Shown one piece after another: positions 8,434 through 16,577 of a stretch of 64,000 nt of DNA. Under the pieces are notes generated by a model. The model made no database searches and was not told where the DNA came from. It saw only the letters and a list, made by a program, of their open reading frames with translations. Source of the DNA: SG-bin9 sp049323835 (GTDB lineage: Bacteria > Pseudomonadota > Alphaproteobacteria > Rhizobiales > Xanthobacteraceae); NCBI GenBank assembly GCA_049323835.1, contig JBMOOJ010000089.1, positions 27,167 through 91,166 of the forward strand. Reading direction: 5' to 3'. How positions within the stretch are numbered: the first letter of the stretch is position 1; every line of letters begins with the position of its first letter. The translations under genes and the position numbers were made by a program.

Positions 8434-10011
8434 TCAACCGCGCTCGAGCGGGACCGCGACGAAGCGCGACGCATCGCCGGAGCGCACGCGGATCAGCACG
8501 CTGTTCTTCTTCTCGTTGCGGGCGGTTTCGAGCGCCGAGCGCACTTCGCCTGCGTCGGCCACGGTCTTGCCGCCGACCTCGAGAATGACATCGCCTTCCT
8601 TGAAGCCGCGCTCGGCCGCAGGGCTGCGCGGATCGACACCGGTGACGACGACGCCTTCCTTGCCGGCGCCGGCAACGGTGTTGGCCGGAGCGAGCGAGAG
8701 ACCGAGGCGCGGAATTTCGTTGCCGCGCGGCGACGAACGCTCGCCGCGATCGAAGGCCTTCGCCTCCTTCGCATTCGGCAGTTCGCCGAGCGTCACCGTG
8801 ACGGTCTTGTCCTGACCCTTCTGCAGCACGTTGAGCTTGACCTGATCGCCAGGCGCCATGCTGCCGATGGTGCGAGCCAGTTCGCGTGCGTCACGCACGG
8901 GCCGGTCGTTGACCGAGGTGATGACGTCACCCGAGGCAATGCCCGCCTTCTCGGCCGGGCTGTTCGCCTGCGGTTCGGCCACAAGCGCGCCACCGGCCCT
9001 CTTCAGGCCAAGACTGTCGGCGATTTCCGGCGTCACCGGCTGAATTTGGACGCCGATCCAGCCGCGGCTGACGGTGCCCTTCTCCTGAAGCTGTTTCACC
9101 ACCGTCTTCACGGTCGAGGCCGGAATGGCGAATGCGATGCCGACGCTGCCGCCCGACGGCGAATAGATCGCGGTGTTGACGCCCATCACCTCGCCGCCCG
9201 TATTGAACGTCGGGCCACCGGAGTTGCCCTTGTTCACCGGCGCGTCGATCTGGATGAAGTCGTCGTAGGGACCGTTGCCGATGTCGCGGCCGCGCGCCGA
9301 CACGATGCCGGCGGTCACGGTGCCGCCAAGACCGAACGGGTTGCCGACGGCGAGAACCCAGTCGCCGATGCGCGGGGCGCCTTCGGACAGCGTCGCGAAC
9401 GAGAAGTCCGTGCGGCCATCGACCTTGATCAGCGCGAGATCGGTGCGCGGATCAGCGCCGATCACCTTCGCGGTATAGGTCTTGCCGTCGTCGGTCGTCA
9501 CCTCGACCTTGTCCGCACCGTCGACCACATGATTGTTGGTCACGGCAAAGCCGTCGGCCGAGATGAAGAAGCCCGAGCCCTGCCCCGTCATCGACGGACC
9601 GCCACGGCCTCCACGCGGACCCTGCATGCCCGGCGGCAAGCCATCCGGACCGCCGAAGCGACGGAAGAAGCGTTCCATCGGCGAACCCGGCGAGAACGGC
9701 GAGTCTTCGTTGTTCTTGAGGTCGCCCGACGATTTCTCCGCGAGGCGGACGCGAACCGAGATCACCGACGGCTTCACGCGCTCGACGATATCGGCGAAGC
9801 CGGTCGGCTGCTCGACCTTGCGCACATCCTTGCTCACCTGCGCGACCGCGCGGGTGGTGAGAATGTCGGCGTTATCGAATGACGGGCTCATGGCGTAACC
9901 GGCCGCGCCGAGACCGGCGACGACGGAAGCCATCAACGCAAATTTGCGCAGCGACAGCAGCGACCCACGAACGGACCGGTGCGCGGGGGGAAAATCGGGG
10001 CGATCAGACAT
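8434..10011 (-). CDS. degP: Periplasmic serine endoprotease DegP/HtrA family (Do)
   Basis: 525 residues from the ATG at 10011, which has GGAG eight bases upstream; the frame extends 16 codons further without a ribosome site. An N-terminal hydrophobic segment (FALMASVVAGLGAAGYAM) would export it. The trypsin-like domain has the full triad: His in AVTNNHVVDG, Asp in RTDLALIKV, Ser in GNSGGPTFN. A Gly/Pro-rich loop (PDGLPPGMQGPRGGRGG) precedes the protease domain, as in rhizobial DegP. Two PDZ domains follow (about GWIGVQIQPVTPEIA, then LGLSLAPANTVAG). It degrades or refolds damaged envelope proteins. It lies downstream of the cytochrome c maturation genes, as in other Rhizobiales, though here a mazEF pair separates them. 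Confidence 0.96.
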   Translation of the reverse strand: MSDRPDFPPAHRSVRGSLLSLRKFALMASVVAGLGAAGYAMSPSFDNADILTTRAVAQVSKDVRKVEQPTGFADIVERVKPSVISVRVRLAEKSSGDLKNNEDSPFSPGSPMERFFRRFGGPDGLPPGMQGPRGGRGGPSMTGQGSGFFISADGFAVTNNHVVDGADKVEVTTDDGKTYTAKVIGADPRTDLALIKVDGRTDFSFATLSEGAPRIGDWVLAVGNPFGLGGTVTAGIVSARGRDIGNGPYDDFIQIDAPVNKGNSGGPTFNTGGEVMGVNTAIYSPSGGSVGIAFAIPASTVKTVVKQLQEKGTVSRGWIGVQIQPVTPEIADSLGLKRAGGALVAEPQANSPAEKAGIASGDVITSVNDRPVRDARELARTIGSMAPGDQVKLNVLQKGQDKTVTVTLGELPNAKEAKAFDRGERSSPRGNEIPRLGLSLAPANTVAGAGKEGVVVTGVDPRSPAAERGFKEGDVILEVGGKTVADAGEVRSALETARNEKKNSVLIRVRSGDASRFVAVPLERG

Positions 10012-10149
10012 CCAACATCTCCAAAAGGACCAAGCGAATCTCGCGGTGCTGTTGTGCACCTTGTGGTCCTGAAGATGGGGCGCGCAGCCTTACCGCGCAC
10101 TGTCGGGGGAATTAATCTTTTGTAACAAAGCCCGAACGCGAAAAACCGG

Positions 10150-10536
10150 TCAGGAAATTCCCAACAGGGCCCTCACCTTGGCGAGAACGTCCGCGGATAT
10201 GTCTTGAGGGCACGGACAAATGAATGTGGAACCGCGATGATTCCAGGACAGGTTCTTGATCTGGTCGGAAAGGATGACGCCGCTGACCGCAAATCCATCA
10301 GGTAACCGGACCTCGAACGGATACCCCTTGTTCTGGTTGGTTGTCGGACAAACGACGCATAGCCCGCTCTTGGCATTGTACGCACGGGGCGAAAGCACGA
10401 GAGCAGGACGACGGTTCGCCTGCTCGCTCCCCGCCTGCGGGTTGAACTGAAGCCAGATGAACTCGTTTGCGTCCGGGCAGTAGGGTGAGCTAGCCGACTT
10501 CGTTGCCGACCGCCGCGCCGGCGTCAACTTCGCCAT
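10150..10536 (-). CDS. mazF: MazF/PemK-family mRNA interferase toxin
   Basis: 128 residues. The core EFIWLQFNPQAGSEQANRRPALVLSP is typical of MazF/PemK/ChpB toxins (beta-strand, G-x-E-Q-x-x-x-RPAL loop), followed by VVCPTTNQNKGYPFEV and LSDQIKNLSW. These are sequence-specific endoribonucleases. The only ATG upstream of the conserved core is at 10536, which makes the gene overlap mazE by 47 bases in another frame; I see no alternative start between there and the core. The pair is MazE first, MazF second. It sits between ccmH and degP, which usually adjoin, so it looks like an insertion into the conserved block. Confidence 0.9.
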   Translation of the reverse strand: MAKLTPARRSATKSASSPYCPDANEFIWLQFNPQAGSEQANRRPALVLSPRAYNAKSGLCVVCPTTNQNKGYPFEVRLPDGFAVSGVILSDQIKNLSWNHRGSTFICPCPQDISADVLAKVRALLGIS

Positions 10537-10735
10537 GCATATTCTCTGGTGTCATTTTCGCAACCAGCGCATTGATGTCATAGCTCGGCGCGGCGTCAAC
10601 CGGCGTGACGACCAGTGAGCCCTTGCGAACCGAAATCTCAGCAACCTTGCCCTCGACGATCTGAAGCTCCTTGGCGATCCCGTTCGGGATGCGAAGTGCG
10701 AGGCTGTTACCCCACTTGGCAAACTGCCCGTTCAT
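10490..10735 (-). CDS. mazE: MazE-type AbrB-fold antitoxin
   Basis: 81 residues from the ATG at 10735, which has GAGG about nine bases upstream. The N-terminus QFAKWGNSLALRIPNGIAKE is the swapped-hairpin AbrB/MazE DNA-binding domain. The C-terminus (SYDINALVAKMTPENMHGEV) is the disordered segment that binds and blocks MazF. An in-frame extension to 10867 lacks a ribosome site and reads as low-complexity Arg-rich sequence. Expected to repress its own promoter, whose elements lie at 10759-10801. Confidence 0.92.
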   Translation of the reverse strand: MNGQFAKWGNSLALRIPNGIAKELQIVEGKVAEISVRKGSLVVTPVDAAPSYDINALVAKMTPENMHGEVDAGAAVGNEVG

Positions 10736-10758
10736 AGCGGTGGCCTCATCAGTCCAGC

Positions 10759-10801
10759 GTGTAGATACAATGGATATACACCTGCCGAGACCGGCAGACA
10801 A
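10759..10801 (-). promoter_or_regulatory. mazEF promoter and likely MazE operator
   Basis: On the minus strand TTGTCT (plus 10796-10801) is separated by 17 bases from TATATC (plus 10773-10778), a good sigma-70-like spacing. An imperfect inverted repeat GTGTA...TACAC at 10759-10781 overlaps the -10 box, as expected for an autorepressor operator. Inference from pattern only. Confidence 0.55.
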
Positions 10802-10829
10802 CCCGGTCGTTAGGCGAAATCGGTCCTTT

Positions 10830-11321
10830 TCAGGCCTTCGGTTGCCGCCCCGGCGGCACGGCGGCAAGCAGCCGCTCGATCTTGGCTTCTTCTTCCGGCG
10901 TCAGGGTGAGGACATCGTCCCGCCCGCCTGACCGTCGCCGGCGCAGATGCAGCCACAGCGCCAATATGCCGCCAGCCAGCACGGCCGGAGGCAGTAACCA
11001 CAACAGCAAGGTTTCGCGGCTGACGCGCGGCTTCAGCAGGACGAATTCGCCATAGCGGGCGACGAGAAAATCCGTGACCTGCGCATCGGTGTCGCCGGCG
11101 GCGATGCGCTCGCGCACCAGAAGCCGCAGATCGCGCGCCAGCGGGGCATCGGAATCGTCGATCGACTGGTTCTGGCAGACCATGCAGCGATATTCGCGCG
11201 ACAGCGCCCGCGCCCGCGCTTCCTTCCCCGGATCGCTCATCACCTCGTCGGGCTGAACGGCGTAGGCCGGAGCAGCCATCAGCATCGCGGCAACCGAGAT
11301 GGCGTGAAGCACGCGGCGCAT
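10830..11321 (-). CDS. ccmH: Cytochrome c-type biogenesis protein CcmH/CycL
   Basis: 163 residues from the ATG at 11321. Signal peptide (AISVAAMLMAAPAYA), then a thioredoxin-like three-helix domain with the redox motif CMVCQNQSIDDS, then a membrane anchor (LLLWLLPPAVLAGGILALWLHL) and a charged tail. CcmH works with CcmG and CcmF to reduce apocytochrome c cysteines before heme ligation in the periplasm. Last gene of the ccmI-ccmE-ccmF-ccmH (cycHJKL) operon; five bases separate it from ccmF. The mazEF genes follow. Confidence 0.95.
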   Translation of the reverse strand: MRRVLHAISVAAMLMAAPAYAVQPDEVMSDPGKEARARALSREYRCMVCQNQSIDDSDAPLARDLRLLVRERIAAGDTDAQVTDFLVARYGEFVLLKPRVSRETLLLWLLPPAVLAGGILALWLHLRRRRSGGRDDVLTLTPEEEAKIERLLAAVPPGRQPKA

Positions 11322-11326
11322 GGCCT

Positions 11327-13312
11327 TTACTCCGCCGGTTGCAGGCCGCGCGCGGGCTTCGCGGGTTTCGGCGCACCGACGCGCAAACGGCGGTCCGACA
11401 GCGACAGCAATCCGCCGAATGCCATCAGCACCGGACCGATCCAGATCAGCAGCACCAGCGGCTTGTAGTAGATGCGTGCGGCGATCGAGCCATCGGCTCC
11501 GGCCTCTCCCAACGAAATGTAAAGCTGGCTCATGCCGCCACGGGTCAGGAGCGCTGCCTCGGTGGTCGACATGCCGCGGGTCGAGAAGTTGCGCTTCGAC
11601 GGCGTCATCACGCCGATGGTTTCGCCGCCCTCGGAGATCACGAACCGCGTCACCTGCTCGCGGTAGTTCGGACCCTGGCGCTGGACGATGCTGTCGAGCT
11701 TCACCGCATAGCCGCTGATGGTCACGGTATCGTTCGGCTTCATCGTCGCGATCTGTTCGGAATTCCAGGTGGCTTCGCAGACGATGCCAATCAGTGCAAC
11801 GCCAAGCCCGGCGTGCGCAAAGGCCGTACCCCAGCTGGAGCGCGGCAGACCGATCGCGCGCTGGATGGCCGTCCCGAACGGCACGCGAAACAGTCCGGTG
11901 CGCTCGATGATATCGACGGCCGCGCCGGCGATCACGAACACCGCAAGGCCGATCGCGAGCGGCGCTAGCGCTGCCCCGCCCCTCGCCCATGCCCATGCGA
12001 CGGCCACCGCCAGCAAGGCAGCGATTCCGGCTGCGAACAGACGCTGCGCGGCACCCAACAAGTCACCACGCTTCCATGCGAGCAACGGCCCGAACGCCAC
12101 GGCGATCAGCAGCGGCACGAACAGCGGTCCAAATGTCAGGTTGAAGAATGGCGCGCCGACGGAAATCTTGTCGCCCGTCAGTACTTCGAGCCCGAGCGGG
12201 TAAAGCGTGCCGACCAGCACGGTGACGCAGGCCGTGGTCAGGAAGAGATTGTTCAGCACCAGCGCGCCTTCGCGCGAGATCGGCGCGAACAGCCCGCCCT
12301 GCCGCAGCGACGGCGCACGCCAGGCGTAGAGCGCGAGGCTGCCGCCGATGAAGAAACAGAGGATCATCAGGATGAAGACGCCGCGGCTCGGGTCGGTTGC
12401 GAACGTATGCACCGAGGTCAGCACGCCGGAGCGGACAAGGAAGGTTCCGAGCAGCGACAGCGAGAAGGTGACGATGGCGAGCAGTATCGTCCAGACCTTC
12501 AGCGCGTTGCGCTTCTCCATCACCACCGCCGAGTGCAGCAGCGCCGTGCCGGACAGCCACGGCATCAGCGAGGCGTTCTCGACCGGATCCCAGAACCACC
12601 AGCCGCCCCAGCCGAGTTCGTAGTAGGCCCAGTACGAGCCCATGGCGATGCCGAGGGTGAGAAACACCCACGCCATCAGCGTCCACGGCCGCACCCAGCG
12701 TGCCCATGCTGCATCGATGCGGCCTTCGATCAGCGCCGCGACCGCGAACGAAAACGAGATCGAGAAGCCGACATAGCCGAGATAGAGCAGCGGCGGATGG
12801 ATCGCGAGGCCGACGTCCTGGAGGATCGGGTTGAGGTCGCGCCCCTCGATCGGCGGCGAAGCGATGCGCAGGAACGGATTCGAGGTGGCGAGAATGAAGA
12901 GGTAGAACGCGGCGGCGATCCAGGCCTGCACCGCCAGCACATGCGCGCGCAGCGACAGCGGCAGGTTGCTGCCGAACGCCGCGACCAGCGCCCCGAACAG
13001 TGCCAGGATCAGCACCCACAGCAGCATCGAACCTTCGTGATTGCCCCACACGCCGGTGAACTTGTAGATCAGCGGCTTCAGCGAATGCGAATTCTCGAAC
13101 ACGTTGACGACCGAGAAATCGGACGACACATGCAGCGCCGTCAGCGCCACGAACGAGATCGCAACGAACAGCAGTTGCGCCAGCGCGGCTGAGCGGCCGA
13201 CATTCATCAGCGCAGCGTCGCCCCAGCGCGCGCCGAGCATCGGCACAACCGACTGGATCAGCGCGAGGCCGAACGCGAGAACGAGCGCGTAGTGTCCGGC
13301 TTCGGCGGTCAC
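11327..13312 (-). CDS. ccmF: Heme lyase subunit CcmF/CycK
   Basis: 661 residues, the usual CcmF length, with about fifteen hydrophobic helices. The tryptophan-rich WWD heme-handling motif reads GWGGWWFWDPVENASLMPW, and the periplasmic His residues typical of the family are present around it (for example IHPPLLYLGYVG). CcmF takes heme from holo-CcmE and attaches it to the CxxCH of apocytochrome c together with CcmH and CcmI. It overlaps the ccmE stop by 4 bases and is followed five bases later by ccmH. Confidence 0.97.
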   Translation of the reverse strand: MTAEAGHYALVLAFGLALIQSVVPMLGARWGDAALMNVGRSAALAQLLFVAISFVALTALHVSSDFSVVNVFENSHSLKPLIYKFTGVWGNHEGSMLLWVLILALFGALVAAFGSNLPLSLRAHVLAVQAWIAAAFYLFILATSNPFLRIASPPIEGRDLNPILQDVGLAIHPPLLYLGYVGFSISFSFAVAALIEGRIDAAWARWVRPWTLMAWVFLTLGIAMGSYWAYYELGWGGWWFWDPVENASLMPWLSGTALLHSAVVMEKRNALKVWTILLAIVTFSLSLLGTFLVRSGVLTSVHTFATDPSRGVFILMILCFFIGGSLALYAWRAPSLRQGGLFAPISREGALVLNNLFLTTACVTVLVGTLYPLGLEVLTGDKISVGAPFFNLTFGPLFVPLLIAVAFGPLLAWKRGDLLGAAQRLFAAGIAALLAVAVAWAWARGGAALAPLAIGLAVFVIAGAAVDIIERTGLFRVPFGTAIQRAIGLPRSSWGTAFAHAGLGVALIGIVCEATWNSEQIATMKPNDTVTISGYAVKLDSIVQRQGPNYREQVTRFVISEGGETIGVMTPSKRNFSTRGMSTTEAALLTRGGMSQLYISLGEAGADGSIAARIYYKPLVLLIWIGPVLMAFGGLLSLSDRRLRVGAPKPAKPARGLQPAE

Positions 13313-13770
13313 TTCGCGGCTCCCGGTTTGGCGCCGTAGTCGTCCTTCCAGTGGCCTTGCTTCTTCAGCGCGTCCGCAACCTCCTTCGGCATGTAATTCT
13401 CATCATGCTTGGCCAACACCGTGTCGGCACGGAACACACCGGACGCATCGAGCGCACCTTCGGAGATCACGCCCTGCCCCTCGCGAAACAGGTCGGGCAG
13501 AATGCCCCTGTAAGCTACCGGCAACGTGGCGGTCCCGTCCGTCACCTTGAAGCTGACGGCGAGATTGTCGCCACGCACCAGCGATCCGCTTTCGACCAGT
13601 CCGCCAAGGCGAAAACGCTTGCCGGGCGGGATCTGCTTCTCTGCAGCCGCCGCCGGCGTCGTGAAGAACAGGATCGAGTCGCGCAGCGCGTTAAGGACGA
13701 GACCGGCCGCAATCGCCAGCACGATCATCGCACCGCCAATCATCGTCAATCGCCGCTGCTTGCGCGTCAT
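13309..13770 (-). CDS. ccmE: Periplasmic heme chaperone CcmE/CycJ
   Basis: 153 residues from the ATG at 13770. A single N-terminal membrane anchor (RRLTMIGGAMIVLAIAAGLVL) is followed by an OB-fold domain (FRLGGLVESGSLVRG, VAYRGILPDLFREGQGV) and the heme-attachment motif LAKHDENYMP, where the His binds heme covalently. The start at 13770 lies two bases after ccmI; a longer frame to 13923 has no support. Confidence 0.96.
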   Translation of the reverse strand: MTRKQRRLTMIGGAMIVLAIAAGLVLNALRDSILFFTTPAAAAEKQIPPGKRFRLGGLVESGSLVRGDNLAVSFKVTDGTATLPVAYRGILPDLFREGQGVISEGALDASGVFRADTVLAKHDENYMPKEVADALKKQGHWKDDYGAKPGAAK

Positions 13771-13772
13771 GT

Positions 13773-14900
13773 TTATCCGCCGATCCCGAGCTGCTTCACG
13801 CCGTCGTTGAGTTCGCGCAGCCGCGCCTCGTCCTTCTCGAACACGCGCCGCGCATCGCCGATCGCCTGCCGCGCCGTATCGGCATCGCCGAGCACCATAT
13901 AGGCGCGCACCAGCCGCAGCCATCCCTGCACGTCGTTGCCATCCTGCTTCAGCCGCGTCGCGAGCCGGTCGACCATGCCTCGGACCATCGCGTTGCGATC
14001 GGCTTCGGTCATGTCCTTGGCCGCAGCCACATCGTCGGCCGTCGGGCCCGGTGCGACGCCCGCATTGGTGTTGGCTGCCACCGCACCGCCCGCCTGATCC
14101 AGCGCGGCCTGGACCAGCGGCCGCCAGGGCGCATCGGCCGGCGCAGTCGCGAGCATCTCTTGCCAGATCTTGCGGGCGTCGGCGGGACGGCCGTCCTGAT
14201 CGGCGGCGACGCCGAGGAAGTAACGCGATTTGACCTCGGAGGCATCGAGCGCCACCGCGCGCTCGAACTCTTTCTTCGCATCGGCGCTGATCACACCGCC
14301 CGCAGCCGCGGACAATGCCTCGCCGAGATCGGCGCGCCGCGCGGCGTTCTCGCCCTTGTGGATGATGATGTTGCGGAACGCACGCGCGGCATCGTCGAAA
14401 CGGCCGAGCTTGAACAGCACCGGCGCCAGCACTTCCCAGCCCCGCGCATCTGCCGGGTTCTTTTCGAGATGCGCCTCGACCTGCGCCACGAGCCGGTCGA
14501 GCGAGGCGGTCGCGACTTCGGCGCGCTGGCGCTCCGCCAGCGGAAAGTCGCCGAGCGAGGGCGAACCGAGCTTAAGATAGACGCCGCCCGCGAGCAGCGG
14601 CAGGGCCGTCAGTGCGAGGATGGCGACGGCGCGGCGTGCGCGCAGATGAATGGATGACGACTCGGCTGGCGCGGCTTCCGACGCCGCGATCATCCGCCGG
14701 CTGATCTCGACCCGCGCGGCCTCAGCATCGGGTCCGGAAATAAGCCCAGCCGCGGCGTCGCGATCCACTTCCGCCAGCTGATCGCGATAGACCGCCAGTT
14801 CGCTGCCCGCGTTCGTTGCCGCGGCGCTCCGGCTCAACGGCCAGAGCACGGCGAACGCCGCAGCCACCGTCATCAGTCCAAGCACAAACCAAAGCGCCAT
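13773..14900 (-). CDS. ccmI: Cytochrome c maturation protein CcmI/CycH
   Basis: 375 residues. Two membrane helices (about residues 1-24 and 90-112) flank a cytosolic loop containing the leucine-zipper-like YRDQLAEVDRDAAAGLISG region. The periplasmic part has tetratricopeptide repeats (for example GWEVLAPVLFKLGRFDDAARAFRN and GWLRLVRAYMVLGDADTARQA). CcmI is the apocytochrome c chaperone that feeds the CcmFH lyase. First gene of the operon. Confidence 0.94.
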   Translation of the reverse strand: MALWFVLGLMTVAAAFAVLWPLSRSAAATNAGSELAVYRDQLAEVDRDAAAGLISGPDAEAARVEISRRMIAASEAAPAESSSIHLRARRAVAILALTALPLLAGGVYLKLGSPSLGDFPLAERQRAEVATASLDRLVAQVEAHLEKNPADARGWEVLAPVLFKLGRFDDAARAFRNIIIHKGENAARRADLGEALSAAAGGVISADAKKEFERAVALDASEVKSRYFLGVAADQDGRPADARKIWQEMLATAPADAPWRPLVQAALDQAGGAVAANTNAGVAPGPTADDVAAAKDMTEADRNAMVRGMVDRLATRLKQDGNDVQGWLRLVRAYMVLGDADTARQAIGDARRVFEKDEARLRELNDGVKQLGIGG

Positions 14901-15044
14901 CGGGCGGCTGTTCCGCAGGGTTCCAGAAGTGCCGGCGCGGCTGAAAAAACGCGCAAGTCCACCGCCTTACACCATGGCAGACGGGCCGCCGCAAGGCAGA
15001 TTAGAATGACTTTTAAGAGAGGGGCGGGAGGGATCAGGGAGGGA

Positions 15045-16439
15045 TCAGCTGGCCTTGGGCGCGGCCTTGCGCTCGACATAGACGGCGTTGTCCGCCGCCT
15101 TGCTCATCAGCGAGGCGTAGTCGAAGCCGAACAGGATTTCGCAGAAGCGGACGGCGGCATCGACCTGCGCCTTGCGGAAGGCGCGCACGCGCTGATCGGG
15201 CGTGCGCAGCGAGGCCACGAGCGCCTCGGTCGAGCGCTCGACGTAATGCTGCAACTCGGAATAGGTGCGCAGCGTCACCTCGTTGATCGCGAGCTCGCTC
15301 GCGTAGTTGCGGCAGGTTGCGACGAAATCGATCAGGGCGACCGTCTCGTCGACGTCCATCGTGTCGATCTTGGAGGCGGCGGTGATGTCCTTGTCGGGCC
15401 GCTGGCGCAGCAGGCGGCGCACCCGGCCCGGCACGCTTTCGATTTCCGACTGCAAGGCGCTGGAGATTTCGACGCGGATGGAGGCGAGCTGACGACCCCA
15501 GGCGGAATCGCTGCGGATATCGAGTTCGGTGCGCAGACCGCGAATGCCGTCATGGACCGTCTTCAGATGGCTGGAGATATCGTCGAAGCGGCCGCGCTTG
15601 ATATCGGATCGCAGCGTGAGCGCAACGCGCGCGAGATCGTGGATCGCCATACTGACGGCGACGCCGAACGGCGTGCCGGCCACGCGGATTTCGTCGTCGG
15701 AGCCGGCCACCTTGATGGCAAGCCGGACGATGTGCCACGAGGAGCCGAGCCGCTGCATCACCATGGCGAGCGCGAACGGCAGGATCGTTGCCGATTGCAA
15801 AGTCGGCACGTTCAGCGCATCCATGGTGGAAGCGACATGCGACTCGGCGAACGTACGCAGCGTTCGCGGCAGGCGATTGCCGAGCGTATCGAGCGCTTCG
15901 CGGGCGCCGAGCACGGCGCCGACCGGCATCAGATCCTCGACGACGCTGGGCGCGCCGATGCGGCCGAGTGACCGGCTCTCAGGCCCGCCCGTCGGCGAAA
16001 CAGCCTTGGCGATGACATCGGACGCCGCAAGCTGGAACGCCCGGATCGCCTTGTCCACGTCCTTGTCGGCCTCGATCGCCGCCTCGAGCTTGCGCGTCTC
16101 GTCCGGAATGGCCTCGCGATGAAGCCATTGCCAGATCGGCAGCAGCGAGGAGCGCCGAACCTGACCGGGAGCGCTGTGACTGGTCTCGCAGAGGAAGGGT
16201 TCGAGCGGCTCCAGAACCAGCCGCGAGGCATCGGCGACCCGCGGCCGCTCGTTGTCGCTGTCCCGGCGGACGACCTTGCGCAGCTGTTCGAGGACCAGGT
16301 TGGCGACGGCGACGTCTTGCCCGCTCTCGACGGCGCGCTCGAACTCCCGCATCAGCAGCGCCTGCGATTGCGGCGGCAGCTGTGCGAGAAATTCTCTTAG
16401 ACGATCAATCGCCTGTGGCCCCATTTGCTCACGACCCAT
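15045..16439 (-). CDS. Conserved hypothetical protein of unknown function
   Basis: 464 residues from the ATG at 16439; a GTG at 16451 and an ATG at 16424 are alternatives. Mostly helical by composition, no signal peptide and no transmembrane segment. The N-terminal part (LREFLAQLPPQSQALLMREFERAVESGQD) looks like a helical pair; the middle has long amphipathic stretches (HLKTVHDGIRGLRTELDIRSD). I recognise no catalytic motif. The sequence reads as a genuine gene because codon use is normal and it fills the interval between feuQ and ccmI in the same direction. My impression is that similar proteins exist in Bradyrhizobium and relatives, but I cannot verify it. Confidence 0.75.
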   Translation of the reverse strand: MGREQMGPQAIDRLREFLAQLPPQSQALLMREFERAVESGQDVAVANLVLEQLRKVVRRDSDNERPRVADASRLVLEPLEPFLCETSHSAPGQVRRSSLLPIWQWLHREAIPDETRKLEAAIEADKDVDKAIRAFQLAASDVIAKAVSPTGGPESRSLGRIGAPSVVEDLMPVGAVLGAREALDTLGNRLPRTLRTFAESHVASTMDALNVPTLQSATILPFALAMVMQRLGSSWHIVRLAIKVAGSDDEIRVAGTPFGVAVSMAIHDLARVALTLRSDIKRGRFDDISSHLKTVHDGIRGLRTELDIRSDSAWGRQLASIRVEISSALQSEIESVPGRVRRLLRQRPDKDITAASKIDTMDVDETVALIDFVATCRNYASELAINEVTLRTYSELQHYVERSTEALVASLRTPDQRVRAFRKAQVDAAVRFCEILFGFDYASLMSKAADNAVYVERKAAPKAS

Positions 16440-16577
16440 TGGGGCGCGCACGCACCCATCGGGAGTATTAGCAAGGCCTGCGTTAAGAAGCCGTTGAGGA
16501 ACAGGGAGTTGGGGCGGGAAATCGGTACTGGAACCGGCGGTTTGCCGGGCGCGACAGGATGAGCCGAAGACAGTTCG

